Assembly (NCBI RefSeq): GCF_003702705.1
Contig: NZ_QZMN01000003.1
Coordinates: forward strand, 186,001-250,000
DNA from: Ornithinimicrobium cerasi
Lineage (GTDB): Bacteria; Actinomycetota; Actinomycetes; Actinomycetales; Dermatophilaceae
DNA: 64,000 nucleotides
Reading direction: 5' to 3'
The notes under the pieces were generated by a model that was not told the DNA's origin, did not search any database, and saw only the letters and a program-made list of their open reading frames with translations. Both the position numbers and the translations under genes were made by a program. Positions 1 through 11,336 of this stretch are shown piece after piece (the first letter of the stretch is position 1; each line of letters starts with the position of its first letter).

Positions 1-1
1 G

Positions 2-1900
2 ACCGACCAGCTGGACCAGCTGACGAAGTACGTCGGCGGCGAGGCGCCCACGCTGAACCGCCTGGGCGGCTCGGACTGGCAGCGCACCAAGAGCCGCGCC
101 CGCAAGCACATCCGGGAGATCGCCGCCGAGCTCATCCGCCTCTACTCCGCACGGATGGCCACCATCGGCTACGCGTTCGGACCGGACACCCCGTGGCAGC
201 GCGAGCTCGAGGACGCCTTCGCCTTCACCGAGACCCCGGACCAGCTCTCCTCGATCGAGGAGGTCAAGGCCGACATGGAGAAGCCGGTGCCGATGGACCG
301 CCTCATCAGCGGCGACGTCGGCTACGGCAAGACCGAGATCGCCGTCCGGGCCGCGTTCAAGGCGATCCAGGACGGCAAGCAGGTGGCGGTGCTGGTGCCC
401 ACGACTCTCCTCGTCCAGCAGCACTTCCAGACCTTCTCCGAGCGCTACGCGCAGTTCCCGGTGACCGTGCGGGCGCTCTCCCGCTTCCAGTCGGACAAGG
501 AGGCGAAGGACACGATCGCCGGGATCTCCGACGGGTCGGTCGACGTCGTCATCGGCACCCACCGGCTGCTCGGCTCGACGGTGCGCTTCAAGGACCTCGG
601 GCTGGTCATCGTCGACGAGGAGCAGCGCTTCGGGGTGGAGCACAAGGAGCAGCTCAAGGCGATGCGCACCGACGTCGACGTGCTGGCGATGTCCGCGACG
701 CCGATCCCGAGGACGCTGGAGATGGCGGTCACCGGGATCCGCGAGATGTCGACCCTGGCCACCCCGCCGGAGGAGCGGCACCCGGTGCTGACCTTCGTCG
801 GCGGCTACGACGAGAAGCAGATCGCGGCCGCGATCCGGCGCGAGCTGCTCCGGGAGGGGCAGATCTTCTACGTGCACAACAAGGTCGGCTCGATCGAGAA
901 GGCCGCCTCCCGGCTGCGGGACCTCGTGCCCGAGGCGCGGATCGAGACGGCGCACGGGCAGATGGGCGAGCACAAGCTGGAGCAGGTCGTGGTGGACTTC
1001 TGGGAGCGCCGGTTCGACGTCCTGGTCTGCACGACGATCGTGGAGACCGGTCTCGACATCTCCAACGCCAACACGCTGATCGTCGAGCGTGCCGACACCC
1101 TCGGCCTCTCGCAGCTGCACCAGCTGCGCGGCCGCGTGGGCCGCGGCCGGGAGCGGGCCTACGCCTACTTCCTCTACCCGCCGGAGAAGCCGCTGACCGA
1201 GACGGCCGTCGACCGGTTGCAGACCATCGCCGCCAACACCGACCTGGGCTCGGGCATCGCGGTCGCGATGAAGGACCTGGAGATCCGCGGTGCGGGCAAC
1301 CTGCTCGGCGGCGAGCAGTCCGGGCACATCGAGGGCGTCGGCTTCGACCTCTACGTGCGGATGGTGGGGGAGGCGGTCGCCAACTTCAAGGGCGAGGGCC
1401 GGGAGGCGCCGGCCGAGGTCAAGATCGAGCTGCCCGTGGACGCCCACCTGCCGCACGACTACGTGCCGGGGGAGCGGCTGCGCCTGGAGGCCTACCGCAA
1501 GCTCGCGCAGGTCAAGGACGAGGTGGAGCTCGCGGAGATCCGGGCCGAGCTCGTCGACCGGTACGGCGAGCCGCCCGCGCCCGCGCAGACGCTGCTGGAG
1601 GTGGCGCGGCTGCGCACGGTCGCCCGCGCGGCGGGGATCTCCGACATCGGCATCCAGGGCCAGCTGGTCCGCTTCGCCCCGGTGGCGGACCTGCGGGACA
1701 GCCAGCAGCTGCGGCTCAACCGGCTCCACCCCGGCACGATCGTCAAGCCCGCGGTGCGTCAGATCCTCGTGCCGGCGCCGAGGACGGCACGGGTCGGCGG
1801 CAAGCCGCTGCGCGACAAGGACATTCTCGACTGGGCGGCCCAGCTGGTCCGCGCCGTGCTCCTCGACGACGTCGCCGCGGCCTCGGCCAGCAGCCGCTGA
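2..1900 (+). CDS. mfd: Transcription-repair coupling factor Mfd, C-terminal part (5' truncated by window)
   Basis: The reading frame is open from base 2, so the true start lies outside the window. Mfd is the ATP-driven translocase that removes RNA polymerase stalled at DNA damage and recruits UvrA. The visible part holds the helicase motor: Walker [10 protein letters not shown], a DEEQ box, the [10 protein letters not shown] motif VI region and the [15 protein letters not shown] segment typical of Mfd, followed by the C-terminal regulatory domain. About 633 residues are present, roughly the last half of a usual 1150-1200 residue protein. It heads the conserved actinobacterial order mfd, lipoprotein, mazG, eno. 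Confidence 0.97.
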   Translation, partial: TDQLDQLTKYVGGEAPTLNRLGGSDWQRTKSRARKHIREIAAELIRLYSARMATIGYAFGPDTPWQRELEDAFAFTETPDQLSSIEEVKADMEKPVPMDRLISGDVGYGKTEIAVRAAFKAIQDGKQVAVLVPTTLLVQQHFQTFSERYAQFPVTVRALSRFQSDKEAKDTIAGISDGSVDVVIGTHRLLGSTVRFKDLGLVIVDEEQRFGVEHKEQLKAMRTDVDVLAMSATPIPRTLEMAVTGIREMSTLATPPEERHPVLTFVGGYDEKQIAAAIRRELLREGQIFYVHNKVGSIEKAASRLRDLVPEARIETAHGQMGEHKLEQVVVDFWERRFDVLVCTTIVETGLDISNANTLIVERADTLGLSQLHQLRGRVGRGRERAYAYFLYPPEKPLTETAVDRLQTIAANTDLGSGIAVAMKDLEIRGAGNLLGGEQSGHIEGVGFDLYVRMVGEAVANFKGEGREAPAEVKIELPVDAHLPHDYVPGERLRLEAYRKLAQVKDEVELAEIRAELVDRYGEPPAPAQTLLEVARLRTVARAAGISDIGIQGQLVRFAPVADLRDSQQLRLNRLHPGTIVKPAVRQILVPAPRTARVGGKPLRDKDILDWAAQLVRAVLLDDVAAASASSR

Positions 1901-1914
1901 GCCGACCGGGCGGG

Positions 1915-1932
1915 GCGGTGCAGGTGCACCGC
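1915..1932. terminator. Hairpin between convergent mfd and NAD(P)-binding gene
   Basis: GCGGTGCA and TGCACCGC form a perfect 8-base inverted repeat with a 2-base centre. It lies between two convergent stop codons, so it could end both transcripts. No T-run follows. Confidence 0.4.
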
Positions 1933-1947
1933 GTCCGGCACCGGGCG

Positions 1948-2628
1948 TCAGGCGTCGCCCAGGGGGGTCCCCGCCACGGCGTCGAGAGCCTCGTCGACCG
2001 GGACCTCGCCTGCGATGAACTCCACGGTCCGGCCCCCCAGGTCGCCGCGACCGATGACGGCGGCGACCACCCTGGCCACGTCGTCACGACCGACCTGTCC
2101 GCCGCCGACCTCCTGCCCGGGGAGGACGACCTCGATGCGACCCGTGGGCGGGTCCAGGGTCAGGCCTCCGGGGCCGAGGATCACCCAGTCCAGCGCGCTG
2201 CCGCGCAGGTGCTCGTCGGCGGCCGCCTTGGCGTCGGCGTAGGCGTAGAACGGGTCGTCCTGGGCCAGCCCGTGGTCCGGGCCCGCGCCGAGGTAGGAGA
2301 CCATCACGTAGCGGTCCACCCCCGCGCGCGTCGCGGCGTCCATGGACCTGATTGCCGCGTCCCGGTCCACGGCGTAGGTCCGCTGCGGGTCGCCCCCGCC
2401 GGCGCCCGCCGACCACACCACGACGTCGTGGCCGGCCAGCAGGTCGGTCAGCGCGTCGGTGTCGAGCCGCTCCACGTCGGCCACGACGGGCAGGGCGCCG
2501 GTGCCCGCCACCTCGTCCGCCTGCTCCGCGTCGCGGATGATGGCGTCGACCTCGTGGCCGGCCTCCCGCAGCAGCGGGCTGAGCCTGAGGGCGACCTTGC
2601 CGTGTCCTCCGATGATGGCGATACGCAT
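1948..2628 (-). CDS. NAD(P)-binding SDR/NmrA-like protein
   Basis: 226 residues read from an ATG whose product opens MRIAIIGGHGKVA, a Rossmann dinucleotide-binding glycine motif (GGHGKVA, residues 7-13). It resembles atypical short-chain dehydrogenases of the NAD(P)H-binding/YwnB type, which are about 210-230 residues long. The reading frame stays open upstream, but the ATG at 2628 puts the Rossmann strand right at the N-terminus, as in the family. The substrate is unknown. It is convergent with mfd and divergent from the lipoprotein gene. It is not part of the usual mfd-mazG neighbourhood, so it looks like a local addition. Confidence 0.8.
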   Translation of the reverse strand: MRIAIIGGHGKVALRLSPLLREAGHEVDAIIRDAEQADEVAGTGALPVVADVERLDTDALTDLLAGHDVVVWSAGAGGGDPQRTYAVDRDAAIRSMDAATRAGVDRYVMVSYLGAGPDHGLAQDDPFYAYADAKAAADEHLRGSALDWVILGPGGLTLDPPTGRIEVVLPGQEVGGGQVGRDDVARVVAAVIGRGDLGGRTVEFIAGEVPVDEALDAVAGTPLGDA

Positions 2629-3222
2629 GTCGGGGACAGCGACCGACGGGGGCCGGACATTCCCCGACGCCCGCTCCGGCACCGCGCGGCCCCGTGCGAT
2701 GATGGCCCGCGTGAAGCGCCAGCCCGTCAAGATCGCCCTCGCCCTGACCGCTGTCCTCACCCTCGCCGGCTGCTCCGCCGGCTTCGGGTCCGACACCGCG
2801 GTGAGCGTGGAGGGCAAGGACTACTCGGTGGCGGAGCTGCAGCAGGCGACCGCGCAGCTCAACACCGTCTCCCAGCAGCCCAGCGAGCCGCAGCAGGTCC
2901 TCGCGGACCTGGCGCTGCTCCCGCTGCTGGACAGCATCTTCACCGGGTCCCCCCGCGAGGCGACCGACGGCGCGGTGCGCGAGCTGCTCAGCGCCGGGGG
3001 CGTCACCGATCCCGGCCCGGCGACGCTCGACGCGGCGCGCTCGCGGCAGTACCAGGCCGTGCTCAGCGACCCGGCGCTCGCGCAGGACCCGGCGATGGCG
3101 GACGCGGTGGCCATCGCGATGAACGTGACCGCCGAGGACGTGGCGGCGCTGGACGTCGACGTCAACCCCCGGTACGGCGAGTGGGACACCGTCAACGGCG
3201 GCATCGCCCCGTCGGTGCCCGG

Positions 3223-5626
<2,404 letters not shown>

Positions 5627-5650
5627 CCCCACGCCCCACCGCCCTTCCCC

Positions 5651-5706
5651 CACCGCCTCCCCCCCACCGCCTCCCCCCCACCGCCTCCCCCCCACCGCCT
5701 CCCCCC
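5651..5706. repeat. 14-bp C-rich tandem repeat after eno
   Basis: Four copies of a CACCGCCTCCCCCC unit start at 5651, 5665, 5679 and 5693. The array is almost pure pyrimidine on the + strand. It opens the 340-base gene-free stretch 5627-5966, which also holds a long hairpin and a second, purine-rich array. Confidence 0.85.
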
Positions 5707-5707
5707 T

Positions 5708-5780
5708 CAACTCACAGGCGCGTAGCGTTCCTCCGGCTGGATGCATCCGGCCGGAGGAGGGGTTCCGCGCCTGTGAGTTG
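5708..5780. repeat. Long intergenic inverted repeat (hairpin) after eno
   Basis: CAACTCACAGGCGCG (5708-5722) is the exact reverse complement of 5766-5780. Inside it, 5730-5742 and 5745-5757 form a second 13-base stem with one mismatch around a 2-base centre. It may end eno transcription, but it is longer than a usual terminator and has no T-run. Confidence 0.85.
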
Positions 5781-5782
5781 GG

Positions 5783-5843
5783 GAGAGTGCGCGGGCGGAG
5801 AGTGCGCGGGCGGAGAGTGCGCGAGGCGGAGAGTGCGCGGAGG
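5783..5843. repeat. 15-bp G-rich tandem repeat
   Basis: Four copies of a GAGAGTGCGCGGGCG unit, the third with one inserted base and the fourth partial, begin at 5783, 5798, 5813 and 5829; degenerate purine-rich sequence continues to about 5880. It mirrors the C-rich array on the other side of the hairpin. No gene is seen here. Confidence 0.85.
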
Positions 5844-5966
5844 AGGGGTGCGGGGAGGGCGCGGAGGAGGGTGCGGGATGAGGGCGTGCGCGGCGCGGCC
5901 TACGGGGCGGACGCGAGGGCACGGCATACCCTGGCAGGGCCCCGCCACAGCCGACCCAGGAGCACC

Positions 5967-6527
5967 ATGAGCACCGCCCGCAGCCCCCGCGGCGCCCGCG
6001 CGTCCTCCTCGCCCGGCGCGCGCCCGTCGGCCCGCCCCGCCGCGCGCCCGGCCAGCCGCCGGCCGGGCCCGCGCCCCGGCGTCCGGGGCGTGTCGAGCGC
6101 CGCGAGCAGCGTCCGGCGGGCGCCGGCGCACGTCCGCCGGCTGCTCACCCTCGTCGCCCTGGTCGTGGTGATGGGGCTGATCATCGCGCCGGTGCTCTCG
6201 GGCTACCTGCGGCAGCGGGCCGAGATCGGGGAGGCGAAGCGGCAGATCGAGGCCGAGCAGGAGGAGATCGCCGCGCTGCAGACGGAGCTGGACCGCTGGG
6301 ACGACCCGGGATACGTCGAGCGGCAGGCCCGGGAGCGGCTGCGCTTCGTCAAGCAGGGGGAGACAGCCTTCACGGTTCTGGACGACACCGGGACGGACTA
6401 CACTGAATCGCTCCCCGGCATGGCACCGGTCAGTGACGACGTGCTGGCGGCTAGCCCGTGGTACGGCCAGGTCTGGGAGTCGGTGAAGATCGCCAACGAA
6501 GGTCTCCCTGAGACCAAGGAGCCATGA
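5967..6527 (+). CDS. Septum formation initiator, DivIC/FtsB family
   Basis: 186 residues: a disordered Arg/Ala/Pro/Ser-rich cytoplasmic N-terminus (about 1-55), one transmembrane helix (LLTLVALVVVMGLIIAPVLS, about 60-80), then a coiled coil (QRAEIGEAKRQIEAEQEEIA) and the family-typical YVERQARERLRFVKQGE. FtsB/DivIC links FtsL and FtsQ in the divisome. The ATG is preceded by CCAGGAGCACC. The stop overlaps the next start (ATGA). The position after eno matches M. tuberculosis Rv1024. Confidence 0.92.
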   Translation: MSTARSPRGARASSSPGARPSARPAARPASRRPGPRPGVRGVSSAASSVRRAPAHVRRLLTLVALVVVMGLIIAPVLSGYLRQRAEIGEAKRQIEAEQEEIAALQTELDRWDDPGYVERQARERLRFVKQGETAFTVLDDTGTDYTESLPGMAPVSDDVLAASPWYGQVWESVKIANEGLPETKEP

Positions 6528-7141
6528 GCAACCCAGACCGCACGACCCTGGACGAGCCTCCCAGCGAGGAGGACGTCCACGTCATCGCACGCCAGCTCGG
6601 CCGTGAGCCGCGCAGCGTCGTCTCCATCGCCCACCGGTGCCCGTGCGGGTGCCCCACCGTGGTGCGCACGGAGCCCCGTCTGCCCGACGGGACACCGTTC
6701 CCGACGAGCTTCTACGCCACCTGCCCGCGCCTGACGGCCGCCATCTCCACCCTGGAGAGCAGCGGCCTGATGAAGGAGATGTCGCAGCGTCTCCTGCAGG
6801 ACGAGCAGCTGTCGTGGCACTACGCCCAGGCGCACGACGACTACCTGCGCCGCCGCGAGGAGCTGGCCCACGTGCCGGAGATCGCCGGCATCAGCGCGGG
6901 CGGCATGCCCAACCGGGTCAAGTGCCTGCACGTCCTCGTCGCCCACTCGCTCGCGGCCGGGCCCGGGGTGAACCCGCTCGGCGACGAGGCCCTGGAGGCG
7001 CTTCCCGACTGGTGGGCGGACGGCTGCTGCCGCGCCCTGGATGTCGACGACCTCCACGAGGTGGTCGCCAACACCTGCCCGGCGCACCACCCCGTCGACC
7101 CGCCCCACGAGGACCACGGGCCGACGGTCCGGGCGTCGTGA
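6524..7141 (+). CDS. DUF501 family protein
   Basis: 205 residues with a Cys-rich motif [17 protein letters not shown] near residue 40, then [10 protein letters not shown], characteristic of DUF501 proteins, which are about 170-210 residues long in Actinobacteria. Function is unknown. The cysteines look able to bind a metal, but that is inference. It is coupled by ATGA to divIC and by GTGA to ppx, as in the mycobacterial order divIC, Rv1025, ppx2. Confidence 0.93.
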   Translation: MSNPDRTTLDEPPSEEDVHVIARQLGREPRSVVSIAHRCPCGCPTVVRTEPRLPDGTPFPTSFYATCPRLTAAISTLESSGLMKEMSQRLLQDEQLSWHYAQAHDDYLRRREELAHVPEIAGISAGGMPNRVKCLHVLVAHSLAAGPGVNPLGDEALEALPDWWADGCCRALDVDDLHEVVANTCPAHHPVDPPHEDHGPTVRAS

Positions 7142-8091
7142 CCCGGGTCGGTGCCGTCGACTGCGGCACCAACTCGATCCGGCTGCTGATCGCGGACCTC
7201 GCGCCGGACGGGCACAGCCTGGCCGAGGTCACCCGCACGATGCAGGTCGTCCGTCTCGGCGAGGGCATCGACGCCACCGGCCGCATCTCCGAGGGCGCCA
7301 TGACCCGCACCGTCGCGGCTGCGGAGGGGTATGCCGCGCTGTGCCGCGACGCAGGGTGCGAGTCGGTGCGCTTCGTCGCGACCTCGGCCTCGCGGGACGC
7401 CGCCAACGCCGGGGACTTCGTCGCAGGCGTGCGGGAGGCGTTCGCCGGCTTCGACGTCACCCCCGAGGTGGTCTCCGGCCGCGAGGAGGCCGAGCTGTCG
7501 TTCACCGGGGCGACCGGCAGCCTGCGCTCGGCGGGAGCGCCCGGCCCCTACCTCGTCGTCGACATCGGGGGCGGTTCCACCGAGGTCGTGCGGGGCACCG
7601 ACCACGTCGAGGCGGCCCGCTCCGTGGACATCGGGTGCGTGCGGATGACCGAGCGCCACCTGCACGACGACCCGCCCACCGAGGACCAGGTCTGGGCCGC
7701 GCTGGGCGACATCGTCCGTGCGCTCGACGACGTGGGCACGGACGTCGACCTCACGGGGGTGGGCACCCTGGTCGGGCTGGCCGGCTCGGTCACGACGGTG
7801 ACGGCCCACGCCCTCGACCTGCCGGTCTACGACCCCGCCCGGATCCACGGCGCGGAGCTGCCCGCCGACCAGGTGGTGGACGCCGCCACCCACCTCCTGC
7901 TCATGCCCCGGTCCGGTCGCCGCGAGCTGCCGTTCATGCACGAGGGCCGGGTGGACGTCATCGGGGCCGGCGCGCTCATCTGGCGCACGGTCGTGCAACG
8001 GGTCGCCCACGACTCCCGGCTCGCGACGGTCCGAGCCTCGGAGACGGACATCCTCGACGGCATCGCGCTGTCGCAGGCGCGGGCGGGGTGA
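7138..8091 (+). CDS. ppx: Exopolyphosphatase / pppGpp phosphohydrolase (Ppx/GppA)
   Basis: 317 residues starting with GTG inside the DUF501 stop (GTGA). It has the ASKHA-fold signatures [14 protein letters not shown] at the N-terminus and [13 protein letters not shown] near residue 140, plus a C-terminal [12 protein letters not shown] segment. The family removes terminal phosphate from polyphosphate or hydrolyses pppGpp. The short, single-module form is usual for actinobacterial Ppx proteins. It overlaps the following glycosylase gene by four bases, so repair and stress phosphate genes are co-translated here. Confidence 0.93.
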   Translation: MTRVGAVDCGTNSIRLLIADLAPDGHSLAEVTRTMQVVRLGEGIDATGRISEGAMTRTVAAAEGYAALCRDAGCESVRFVATSASRDAANAGDFVAGVREAFAGFDVTPEVVSGREEAELSFTGATGSLRSAGAPGPYLVVDIGGGSTEVVRGTDHVEAARSVDIGCVRMTERHLHDDPPTEDQVWAALGDIVRALDDVGTDVDLTGVGTLVGLAGSVTTVTAHALDLPVYDPARIHGAELPADQVVDAATHLLLMPRSGRRELPFMHEGRVDVIGAGALIWRTVVQRVAHDSRLATVRASETDILDGIALSQARAG

Positions 8092-8909
8092 GGCTCGACC
8101 CGCACCCCGTCACCGGCGAGCCGTTCCCCTCGCCGGTCCCGCCCGGCACCGGCTGGCCGGGTGACCCGGCCACGCCGCGGACCCGCGCGGCCCGGTCCGC
8201 CGCCGGGGTGCGCCGCCTCGCGGCGGGGGCGCACGGCATACCCGAGCTCGACGCGCGGGTCTCGGTATGCCGCGCCTGCCCCCGTCTGGTGGCGTGGCGC
8301 GAGCGCGTCGCGGGGGAGCGTCGGGCGGCGTTCGCCGACCAGCCCTACTGGGGCCGGCCCGCCCCGTCCTTCGGCCCGGCCGGCGCGCCGGTGCTGGTCG
8401 TCGGCCTGGCGCCCGCGGCGCACGGAGCCAACCGCACCGGGCGGATGTTCACCGGGGACCGGTCGGGGGACTGGATCTACGCCGCGCTCCACCGCGCCGG
8501 GTTCGCGTCGCAGGCGGGCAGCGCGCACGCCGGCGACGGCCTGGAGCTGAGCGGCGTGCGGATCGTCGCCGCCGTCCACTGCGCCCCTCCGGACAACGCC
8601 CCCACGACCGAGGAGAAGGCGAGCTGCCGGCCGTGGCTGGAGCGCGAGCTCGTGCTCGCCGCCCCCGGTCTGCGCTCGGTCCTCGCGCTCGGAGGCATCG
8701 GCTGGGACGCCGCGCTGGCCGCCGCCCGGTCGGTCGGCTGGGAGGTCCCCCGGCCCCGGCCACGGTTCGGGCACGGCGCGGAGGCGGTGCTGCGGACCGG
8801 CGAGGGCCGGGACGTGCGGCTCGTCGGCAGCTACCACGTCAGCCAGCAGAACACCTTCACCGGGCGGCTCACCGAGGCCATGCTCGACGAGGTCGTCGGA
8901 CGGCTGTGA
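8088..8909 (+). CDS. Uracil-DNA glycosylase, family 5-like
   Basis: 273 residues from a GTG start overlapping the ppx stop. Uracil-DNA glycosylases excise deaminated bases. Motif [22 protein letters not shown] is the family 5 (UDGb) form of the active-site loop, and [12 protein letters not shown] is the C-terminal motif. Cysteines in VCRACPRL and in AVHCAPP, together with others, fit the four-Cys iron-sulfur cluster of family 4/5 enzymes. UDGb-type enzymes also act on hypoxanthine and other deaminated bases. GC-rich genomes suffer much cytosine deamination, which suits the role. Confidence 0.88.
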   Translation: MRLDPHPVTGEPFPSPVPPGTGWPGDPATPRTRAARSAAGVRRLAAGAHGIPELDARVSVCRACPRLVAWRERVAGERRAAFADQPYWGRPAPSFGPAGAPVLVVGLAPAAHGANRTGRMFTGDRSGDWIYAALHRAGFASQAGSAHAGDGLELSGVRIVAAVHCAPPDNAPTTEEKASCRPWLERELVLAAPGLRSVLALGGIGWDAALAAARSVGWEVPRPRPRFGHGAEAVLRTGEGRDVRLVGSYHVSQQNTFTGRLTEAMLDEVVGRL

Positions 8910-9004
8910 GCGGGCCAGGACGGCGGGCCGGGCACGTGCTCCAGGAGCGGACCGGCCGCGTGCCGTGACGTGACGGCCGCGCTCGTTATCCTGACCACGC
9001 CGGG

Positions 9005-9078
9005 GCCCCCGTAGCCCAACAGGCAGAGGCGACCCACTTAAAATGGGTTCAGTGCGGGTTCGAATCCCGCCGGGGGCA
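9005..9078 (+). tRNA. tRNA with anticodon UAA (nominally Leu) but a short variable loop
   Basis: A full cloverleaf can be drawn: acceptor GCCCCCG/CGGGGGC, 3-bp D stem, anticodon stem ACCCA/TGGGT with loop CTTAAAA (anticodon TAA at 9039-9041), a 5-base variable loop TCAGT, T stem GCGGG/CCCGC with TTCGAAT, discriminator A; CCA is not encoded. UAA reads UUA leucine codons. Leucine tRNAs normally carry a long variable arm; this one does not. I saw no in-frame TTA codon in the genes of this window. Confidence 0.9.
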
Positions 9079-9082
9079 CGAA

Positions 9083-9107
9083 CGTGATATGTCACGAATC
9101 GGTCACG
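9083..9107. promoter_or_regulatory. Repeated TCACGA sites before cstA
   Basis: CGTGA and TCACG face each other across 4 bases (9083-9096), and TCACGAATCGG / TCACGATCGG repeat directly with an 11-base period (9092-9112). They lie about 90 bases before cstA, so a regulator may bind here. The half-site spacing does not match the classic CRP site. Confidence 0.35.
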
Positions 9108-9192
9108 ATCGGGGGTTCGAGGAACCTCTGGGGGCGGCGGGCGTTACGGTGTGGCCGTCCCGACCCCTGTCCCCTCGCAAAGGTGCGTCCCC

Positions 9193-10983
9193 ATGAACTC
9201 CCTGTTGCTCGCCGCAGTCGGCGTGGCGATGATCCTGGCGGGCTACTTCCTCTACTCGAAGTTCCTCGCGGAGAAGATCTACGCCCTCGACGACTCCATC
9301 CCGACCCCGGCCCACCAGCTGGAGGACGGCATCGACTACGTCCCCACCAACAAGTACGTCCTGTGGGGCCACCACTTCACTTCCGTCGCGGGTGCCGCGC
9401 CCATCGTCGGGCCGGCCATCGCGGTGATCTGGGGGTGGGTGCCCGCCTTCCTCTGGGTCACGATCGGCACCGTCTTCTTCGCCGGTATGCACGACATGGG
9501 TGCCCTGTGGGCCTCCATCCGCAACAAGGGCCAGTCGATCGGCGCCCTGTCCGGGCGCTACATCGGTGCCCGCGGACGCAACCTCTTCCTGGTCGTCATC
9601 TTCCTGCTGCTGCTGATGGTCAACGCGGCCTTCTCGGTCGTCATCGCCAACCTGCTGGTCTCCACCCCGACCGCCGTCATCCCGACCTGGGGCGCGCTGC
9701 TGGTGGCGGTGCTGGTCGGCCAGGCGATCTACCGCTTCAAGTGGAACCTGCCCCTCGTCTCGGTCGTCGGTGTCGTCGCGCTCTACACGCTCATCCTGAT
9801 CGGTGACAGCAACCCGCTCGCGCTGCCGGAGACCATGATGGGTCTGCCGGACCGGTCGGTGTGGATCATCCTGCTGTTCGTCTACGCCGGCATCGCCTCG
9901 ATGCTGCCCGTCTGGATGCTGCTGCAGCCGCGCGACTACATCAACGGCCTGCAGCTGTTCATCGCCCTCGGCATCCTCTACGTCTCGGTGCTCATCGCCC
10001 GGCCCGAGATCGTCGCCCCGGCGTTCAACTCCTCCCCGCCGGAGGGCACCCCGTCGATCATCCCGCTGCTCTTCGTCACCATCGCCTGCGGCGCCATCTC
10101 CGGCTTCCACGGGATGGTCAGCTCCGGCACCAGCTCCAAGCAGCTGGACAAGGAGAGCGACGCCCGCTTCGTCGGCTACTTCGGGGCCGTCGGCGAGGGC
10201 CTCCTGGCGCTCGGCTCCATCATCGCCACCACCGCCGGCTTCGCCACCCTGACGGACTGGGAGGCGACCTACAACGCGTTCGGCCAGGGCGGCGTGGTCG
10301 CCTTCGTCCAGGGCGGCGGCACCATCATCGAGCAGGGCATCGGGCTGCCGCAGTCACTGTCCGCGACCATCATGGCGACCACCGCGATCCTCTTCGCCGC
10401 GACCACCATGGACACCGGCGTGCGCCTGCAGCGCTTCGTCGTCCAGGAGATCGGCGAGATCATGGGCGTCTCCCTCGGCAAGATCGTGGCGACCGTGATC
10501 GCCGTGGGCGTCGCCCTGGCGCTGACCTTCGGCGCCGGTGCGGACGGCTCGGGCGGCATGCTCATCTGGCCGCTGTTCGGCACGACCAACCAGCTGATGG
10601 CGGCGCTCACCCTGTCGATCCTGGCGATCATGCTCATGCGTCGCCGGCGGTCGCCGCTCCCGGCCCTCATCCCGCTGGTGTTCGTCGCGTTCATGACGCT
10701 CTACGCCGCGGTCATCCAGCTCGGGACCTTCTGGGACACCCAGAACTGGTTGCTCCTGGTGATCGACGTCGTGATCATCGTCGCGGCGGTGTGGGTCATC
10801 GTCGAGGCGGTCAGCGCCATGCGGACCGCACGGGACTACCCCGGTGACGACGACGCCGAGCTGCGTGAGCTCAGCGTCGCGCAGATCGCCATCGGCCTGG
10901 ACAGCCCGGCGCCGCACGAGGACACCGACGCCGGTCACCACCACCAGCGCCACCGGGGCGACCAGCCGCCCACGCGCGACTGA
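9193..10983 (+). CDS. cstA: Carbon starvation protein CstA family transporter
   Basis: 596 residues, almost entirely membrane helices (about 16). CstA/BtsT proteins import pyruvate or small peptides when carbon is short. Family segments: YFLYSKFLAEKIYALDD at the N-terminus, VLWGHHFTSVAGAAPIVGP, SGFHGMVSSGTSSKQL, and MLIWPLFGTTNQLMAALTL. An ATG 14 codons further on than the longest frame gives the usual N-terminus, with AAAGGTG as ribosome site. The C-terminal tail is hydrophilic and His-rich. The usual small YbdD partner is not downstream; a different small protein follows. Confidence 0.95.
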   Translation: MNSLLLAAVGVAMILAGYFLYSKFLAEKIYALDDSIPTPAHQLEDGIDYVPTNKYVLWGHHFTSVAGAAPIVGPAIAVIWGWVPAFLWVTIGTVFFAGMHDMGALWASIRNKGQSIGALSGRYIGARGRNLFLVVIFLLLLMVNAAFSVVIANLLVSTPTAVIPTWGALLVAVLVGQAIYRFKWNLPLVSVVGVVALYTLILIGDSNPLALPETMMGLPDRSVWIILLFVYAGIASMLPVWMLLQPRDYINGLQLFIALGILYVSVLIARPEIVAPAFNSSPPEGTPSIIPLLFVTIACGAISGFHGMVSSGTSSKQLDKESDARFVGYFGAVGEGLLALGSIIATTAGFATLTDWEATYNAFGQGGVVAFVQGGGTIIEQGIGLPQSLSATIMATTAILFAATTMDTGVRLQRFVVQEIGEIMGVSLGKIVATVIAVGVALALTFGAGADGSGGMLIWPLFGTTNQLMAALTLSILAIMLMRRRRSPLPALIPLVFVAFMTLYAAVIQLGTFWDTQNWLLLVIDVVIIVAAVWVIVEAVSAMRTARDYPGDDDAELRELSVAQIAIGLDSPAPHEDTDAGHHHQRHRGDQPPTRD

Positions 10984-11041
10984 CGACCCCGTCCCGTCCC
11001 GCCCGGAGGCCTGGCCAGGCACCAGGGCGGGCGTGGCGGCC

Positions 11042-11047
11042 TACGCT
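11042..11047 (+). promoter_or_regulatory. -10 box of a leaderless transcript
   Basis: TACGCT ends 6 bases before the ATG at 11054, the spacing expected when transcription starts at the start codon. No ribosome site precedes this ATG. Confidence 0.5.
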
Positions 11048-11053
11048 GGACCC

Positions 11054-11329
11054 ATGAGCGACACTCCGCAGCCCCGCAGCCGCCTCTCGCAGGTGGCGGT
11101 GGGGCTGCGTGAGTTCTACAGCGGCCCCTACCGGCGCACCTTCGCCCGCGCCCGCCAGGACGAGGACGACCTCTTCATGGTCATCGTCATGGCCGAGGCG
11201 CTCGGCGTGCCGAACCCGGTGAGCTACTACACCGTCGAGCTGCTGCCGGTCGTCTACGAGCAGTTCCACGACTGGCACCGCCGGATGGGGCTGGACCGCT
11301 CGCCGCTCGACCACTTCTCCTGCTGCTGA
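11054..11329 (+). CDS. Small cory-CC-star-type protein
   Basis: 91 residues, soluble, with REFYSGPYRRTFAR near residue 20, ALGVPNPVSYYTVELLP in the middle and a terminal HFSCC directly before the stop. I recognise this as the family named for its terminal Cys-Cys-stop, found in Actinobacteria beside an ArsA-like ATPase, which is exactly its neighbour 7 bases downstream. Function is unknown. Two C-terminal cysteines could bind a metal, metalloid or be modified; this is inference. The start is supported by a leaderless-type -10 box. Confidence 0.8.
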   Translation: MSDTPQPRSRLSQVAVGLREFYSGPYRRTFARARQDEDDLFMVIVMAEALGVPNPVSYYTVELLPVVYEQFHDWHRRMGLDRSPLDHFSCC

Positions 11330-11336
11330 AGGACCC

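Noticed and set aside
193-3222. Long + strand frame running into mazG
   Set aside because: Its translation is Arg/Gly/Ala-rich noise in a shifted frame under mfd, with no motif; only the part from about 3223 is MazG.
9083-9096. CRP/GlxR binding site before cstA
   Set aside because: GTGA and TCAC are separated by 4 bases, not the 6 required.
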